From Chloroflexota bacterium (lineage in GTDB: Bacteria; Chloroflexota; UBA11872; VXNJ01), in the NCBI GenBank assembly GCA_026708165.1, contig JAPOVO010000308.1, forward strand, positions 1 through 8,505: DNA of 8,505 nt. Reading direction: 5' to 3'. The translations under genes were made by a program, and so were the position numbers. Below are positions 6,825-8,505 of the stretch, piece after piece; position 1 is the first letter of the stretch; each line of letters opens with the position of its first letter. A model generated the notes under the pieces. It did not search any database. It was given only the letters and a program-made list of their open reading frames with translations, and was not told the DNA's origin.

Positions 6825-8156
6825 TTATCTACCTTTCGCCCCGCGCACGACCATTCTAACCGCCGCGCCTTGCAGGCCGACTTGTTCCCGCAATCCGTTC
6901 TCGAGATATCGAATGTAAGACGTGGGGATGCCCCTGGGCTCCGAGAAGAAGAGCCGGAAGGTCGGCGGGTTTGTTCCGGTCTGAGTGGAGTACCGAAGCC
7001 TGGTTATTCGTCCTCGGCGGCTCGGCGGCGTTCGTCGCGCCGCCCGATCCAGCAAATATCGATTTAGCACGCTCGTCGGGATCTGGACGCGGGTCCTTTC
7101 AAAAACCTGAAGCCCGGTTGGAATCACCTTGCCCACATTGAGACCAGTGACTGAAGAGGTCTTGACTATCGGTGCGTGACCGATGAACCTGAACTTGTAG
7201 GTCAGCTCCTCCTCGAACTGCGTGACTCTTTGACTGTCCTTGGGCATGAGGTCCCACTTGGATATCACTATCGCAAGTCCGCGCATCGACTCCAGCGCGT
7301 AGCCGGCTATGTGCGCGTCCTGATCGGTCACGCCTTCGGCGGCGTCAATGACGAGCAGGCAAACGTCGCAACGGCGCACCGAAGCCAGCGCGCGAAGGAC
7401 CGAATGCCTCTCCACGCCTTGGGCTACACGCCCTTTGCGGCGCAGGCCGGCGGTATCCACCAGAACAACGCGCTCGCCACGATATGACATTTCGGTGTCT
7501 ATCGAGTCTCTAGTAGTTCCGGGAACGTCGCTAATGAGCGAGCGCTCGGTGCCCAGCAGCCGATTGAACAGCGAGGACTTTCCCGCATTGGGACGGCCGA
7601 CAATCGCGAGATGGGGAGGCCGCGAGTCGTCGTCCTCCTCACGTGGATATGCCGGTATTTCCTTGACCATGCGGTCGACCAGCTCGAAGACCCCGTTTCC
7701 GTGATAGGCCGAGACCGGAACCGGCTCCCCCATGCCCAGCCGGTGGAACTCCGAAACGAGCTCGGCCCGCTGATTCGAGTCGCATTTGTTAACAGCGAGC
7801 ACCACCGGTTTCCCGCTCTTTCGCAACACGGATGCCACCGTCGCGTCCTGATCGGTTATCGAAGTAGTCACATCGACGACCATGACCAGCAGGTCGGCTT
7901 GATCGACGGCAATCCTGGCCTGATCTTCCGCTGCGATAGCCACTTCGTCCAGGCCCCGTGCGTGAAGGCCGGCGGTATCCACCACTAGAAACGCGCTGTC
8001 GTTCCATTCCAGCGTTCCATACGACCGGTCGCGCGTCGTCCCCGGTTCGTCCTCAACCACCGCGCGCCTGGCTCCAATCATCCTGTTGAACAGGGTCGAC
8101 TTGCCGACGTTGGGGCGGCCGACTAGGGCGACTATTGGCGGAGTAGCTGAAGTCAT
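6825..8156 (-). CDS. der: Ribosome biogenesis GTPase Der (EngA)
   Basis: Der is an essential tandem GTPase that acts in assembly of the 50S ribosomal subunit. The 443-residue product is full length. GTPase domain 1 has G1 GRPNVGKS (13-20), the PGTTRDR switch (38-44), G3 DTAG (60-63), G4 NKCD (123-126) and G5 VSAYHG (148-153). Domain 2 has G1 GRPNAGKS (187-194), PGTTRDS (212-218), DTAGLRRKG (234-242), G4 SKWD (299-302) and a G5-like SSVTG (334-338). A C-terminal KH-like domain occupies about 355-443 (PTFRLFFSEPRGIPTSYIRYLEN). G4 of domain 2 is normally NKWD and G5 normally begins SA, so both guanine-recognition motifs are slightly altered. The ATG at 8156-8154 places G1 at the usual distance from the N-terminus. 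It is the first gene of a likely der-plsY-zinc finger-recX operon and diverges from the plsC-like gene. Confidence 0.97.
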   Translation of the reverse strand: MTSATPPIVALVGRPNVGKSTLFNRMIGARRAVVEDEPGTTRDRSYGTLEWNDSAFLVVDTAGLHARGLDEVAIAAEDQARIAVDQADLLVMVVDVTTSITDQDATVASVLRKSGKPVVLAVNKCDSNQRAELVSEFHRLGMGEPVPVSAYHGNGVFELVDRMVKEIPAYPREEDDDSRPPHLAIVGRPNAGKSSLFNRLLGTERSLISDVPGTTRDSIDTEMSYRGERVVLVDTAGLRRKGRVAQGVERHSVLRALASVRRCDVCLLVIDAAEGVTDQDAHIAGYALESMRGLAIVISKWDLMPKDSQRVTQFEEELTYKFRFIGHAPIVKTSSVTGLNVGKVIPTGLQVFERTRVQIPTSVLNRYLLDRAARRTPPSRRGRITRLRYSTQTGTNPPTFRLFFSEPRGIPTSYIRYLENGLREQVGLQGAAVRMVVRGAKGR

Positions 8157-8219
8157 CTGGATCGGATCATGTCGTCTTACGCCTCAAGCTCACGGCGGAG
8201 TATCGATGCATCAACCAGG

Positions 8220-8245
8220 GGCGATAGGCCCATCTGATTATCGCC
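8220..8245. repeat. Inverted repeat in the divergent intergenic region (possible operator or hairpin)
   Basis: Seven-base perfect arms, GGCGATA at 8220-8226 and TATCGCC at 8239-8245, flank a 12-nt centre. It lies about 65 nt upstream of the der start and about 110 nt upstream of the plsC-like start. The right arm read on the minus strand contains GATAAT, a -10-like hexamer, so the repeat could be an operator overlapping a der promoter. It could also form an RNA hairpin. Chance occurrence cannot be excluded from one sequence. Confidence 0.35.
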
Positions 8246-8266
8246 TGTCGGAGTGGAAGTTGGACA
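8237..8266 (-). promoter_or_regulatory. Possible sigma-70-type promoter for the der operon
   Basis: On the minus strand, a -10-like GATAAT (8242-8237) follows a weak -35-like TGTCCA (8266-8261) with an 18-nt spacer. The predicted start near 8230 would give a leader of about 75 nt before the der ATG. The -35 match is poor (3 of 6), so this is tentative. The -10 overlaps one arm of the inverted repeat at 8220-8245. Confidence 0.25.
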
Positions 8267-8273
8267 CCGGAGA

Positions 8274-8302
8274 TGGTCAACAGACTCCGTGTTTGGGATA
8301 AT
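8274..8302 (+). promoter_or_regulatory. Possible sigma-70-type promoter for the plsC-like gene
   Basis: TGGTCA (8274-8279, 4 of 6 to TTGACA) and GATAAT (8297-8302, 5 of 6 to TATAAT) are separated by 17 nt, the optimal spacing. Transcription would begin near 8309, about 48 nt before the ATG at 8357. It sits in the only sizeable non-coding interval of the window, between divergent genes, where a promoter is required. This is pattern recognition only. Confidence 0.4.
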
Positions 8303-8356
8303 TCACCCGCCCGCCAAATGCGGCGCACGAGTGCCGCCCATTAGACTGTGCCCCTG

Positions 8357-8505
8357 ATGGCAACTCCGGTACTCACACCCAGAAAAGAGCCGTTCTACTA
8401 TCTCGCGGTCAGGGCCATACTGGGCGCGTATATGCGGCTGTATCACCGCATGGAAGTCGAATTCCATCCCGAGGCTCCAAAAGAGCCGCCCTACATAGCA
8501 CTGAC
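8357..8505 (+). CDS. Probable lysophospholipid acyltransferase (PlsC-like), N-terminal fragment cut by window edge
   Basis: Only the first 49 codons are visible. The product begins MATPVLTPRKEPFYYLAVR, continues with a mildly hydrophobic amphipathic segment (AILGAYMRLYHRM) and then VEFHPEAPKEPPYIAL. This matches the opening of PlsC-type 1-acyl-glycerol-3-phosphate acyltransferases, where a membrane-associated helix precedes the pattern 'V.G.E.(L/A)P..(G/P)P.I.(L/V)(S/T)NH'. The diagnostic NHxxxxD motif would fall just past the window edge and is not seen, so the call is provisional. If correct, it acylates lysophosphatidate, the step after PlsY. The ATG at 8357 is preferred; an in-frame GTG at 8348 is the alternative. 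Neither has a strong Shine-Dalgarno. Confidence 0.6.
   Translation, partial: MATPVLTPRKEPFYYLAVRAILGAYMRLYHRMEVEFHPEAPKEPPYIAL

Noticed and set aside
8086..8301. Small + strand open frame spanning the der 5' end and the intergenic region
   Set aside because: Half of it is antisense to the conserved der G1 region, and the rest has no family features.
1..8505. CRISPR array, tRNA/rRNA, insertion sequence or phage genes
   Set aside because: No regularly spaced repeats, RNA-gene motifs, transposase motifs or phage proteins were seen. Nearly all of the sequence is accounted for by housekeeping genes.

Overview
The window looks like ordinary chromosomal sequence from a GC-rich bacterium. It is densely packed with housekeeping genes and shows no insertion sequence, phage gene, CRISPR array, rRNA or tRNA that I can see. 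Several genes begin with GTG or TTG. My best guess is a Chloroflexota lineage (Dehalococcoidia/SAR202-like). This rests on the mix of neighbours (ruvAB, acpS-nnr, recX, plsY-der), a PlsY variant with GSGSMGMTN, and a small membrane protein with a B-box-like zinc finger. It is an inference from remembered patterns, not a database result.

Left half, + strand (1-4882): one tightly packed gene series. It holds the 3' end of ruvA, then ruvB (Holliday-junction motor), acyP (acylphosphatase), an anchored FecR-like protein of unknown role, acpS (holo-ACP synthase) and a bifunctional NAD(P)HX epimerase/dehydratase (nnr). Junctions are 29 nt, 4 nt, a 4-nt overlap, 13 nt and a 4-nt overlap, so a single operon is likely. 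Its promoter lies upstream of the window.

Right half, - strand (8156 down to 4879): der (double GTPase for ribosome assembly), plsY (acyl-phosphate:glycerol-3-phosphate acyltransferase), a B-box-like zinc-finger membrane protein, and recX (RecA regulator). Gaps are 30, 34 and 1 nt, so this is probably a second operon. The two operons converge, and the stop codons of nnr and recX overlap within one CTAG palindrome, leaving no intergenic terminator.

Right edge, + strand: a gene transcribed divergently from der begins at about 8357 and runs off the window. Its start resembles a PlsC-type acyltransferase. The 200-nt region between it and der is the longest non-coding stretch. It contains a 7-bp inverted repeat and plausible promoter elements on both strands.

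Functionally the window combines recombination and repair (ruvAB, recX), cofactor repair (nnr), ribosome assembly (der) and membrane-lipid or acyl metabolism (acpS, plsY, the plsC-like gene and possibly acyP). I found no clearly new multi-gene system. The least explained proteins are the FecR-like protein and the zinc-finger membrane protein.
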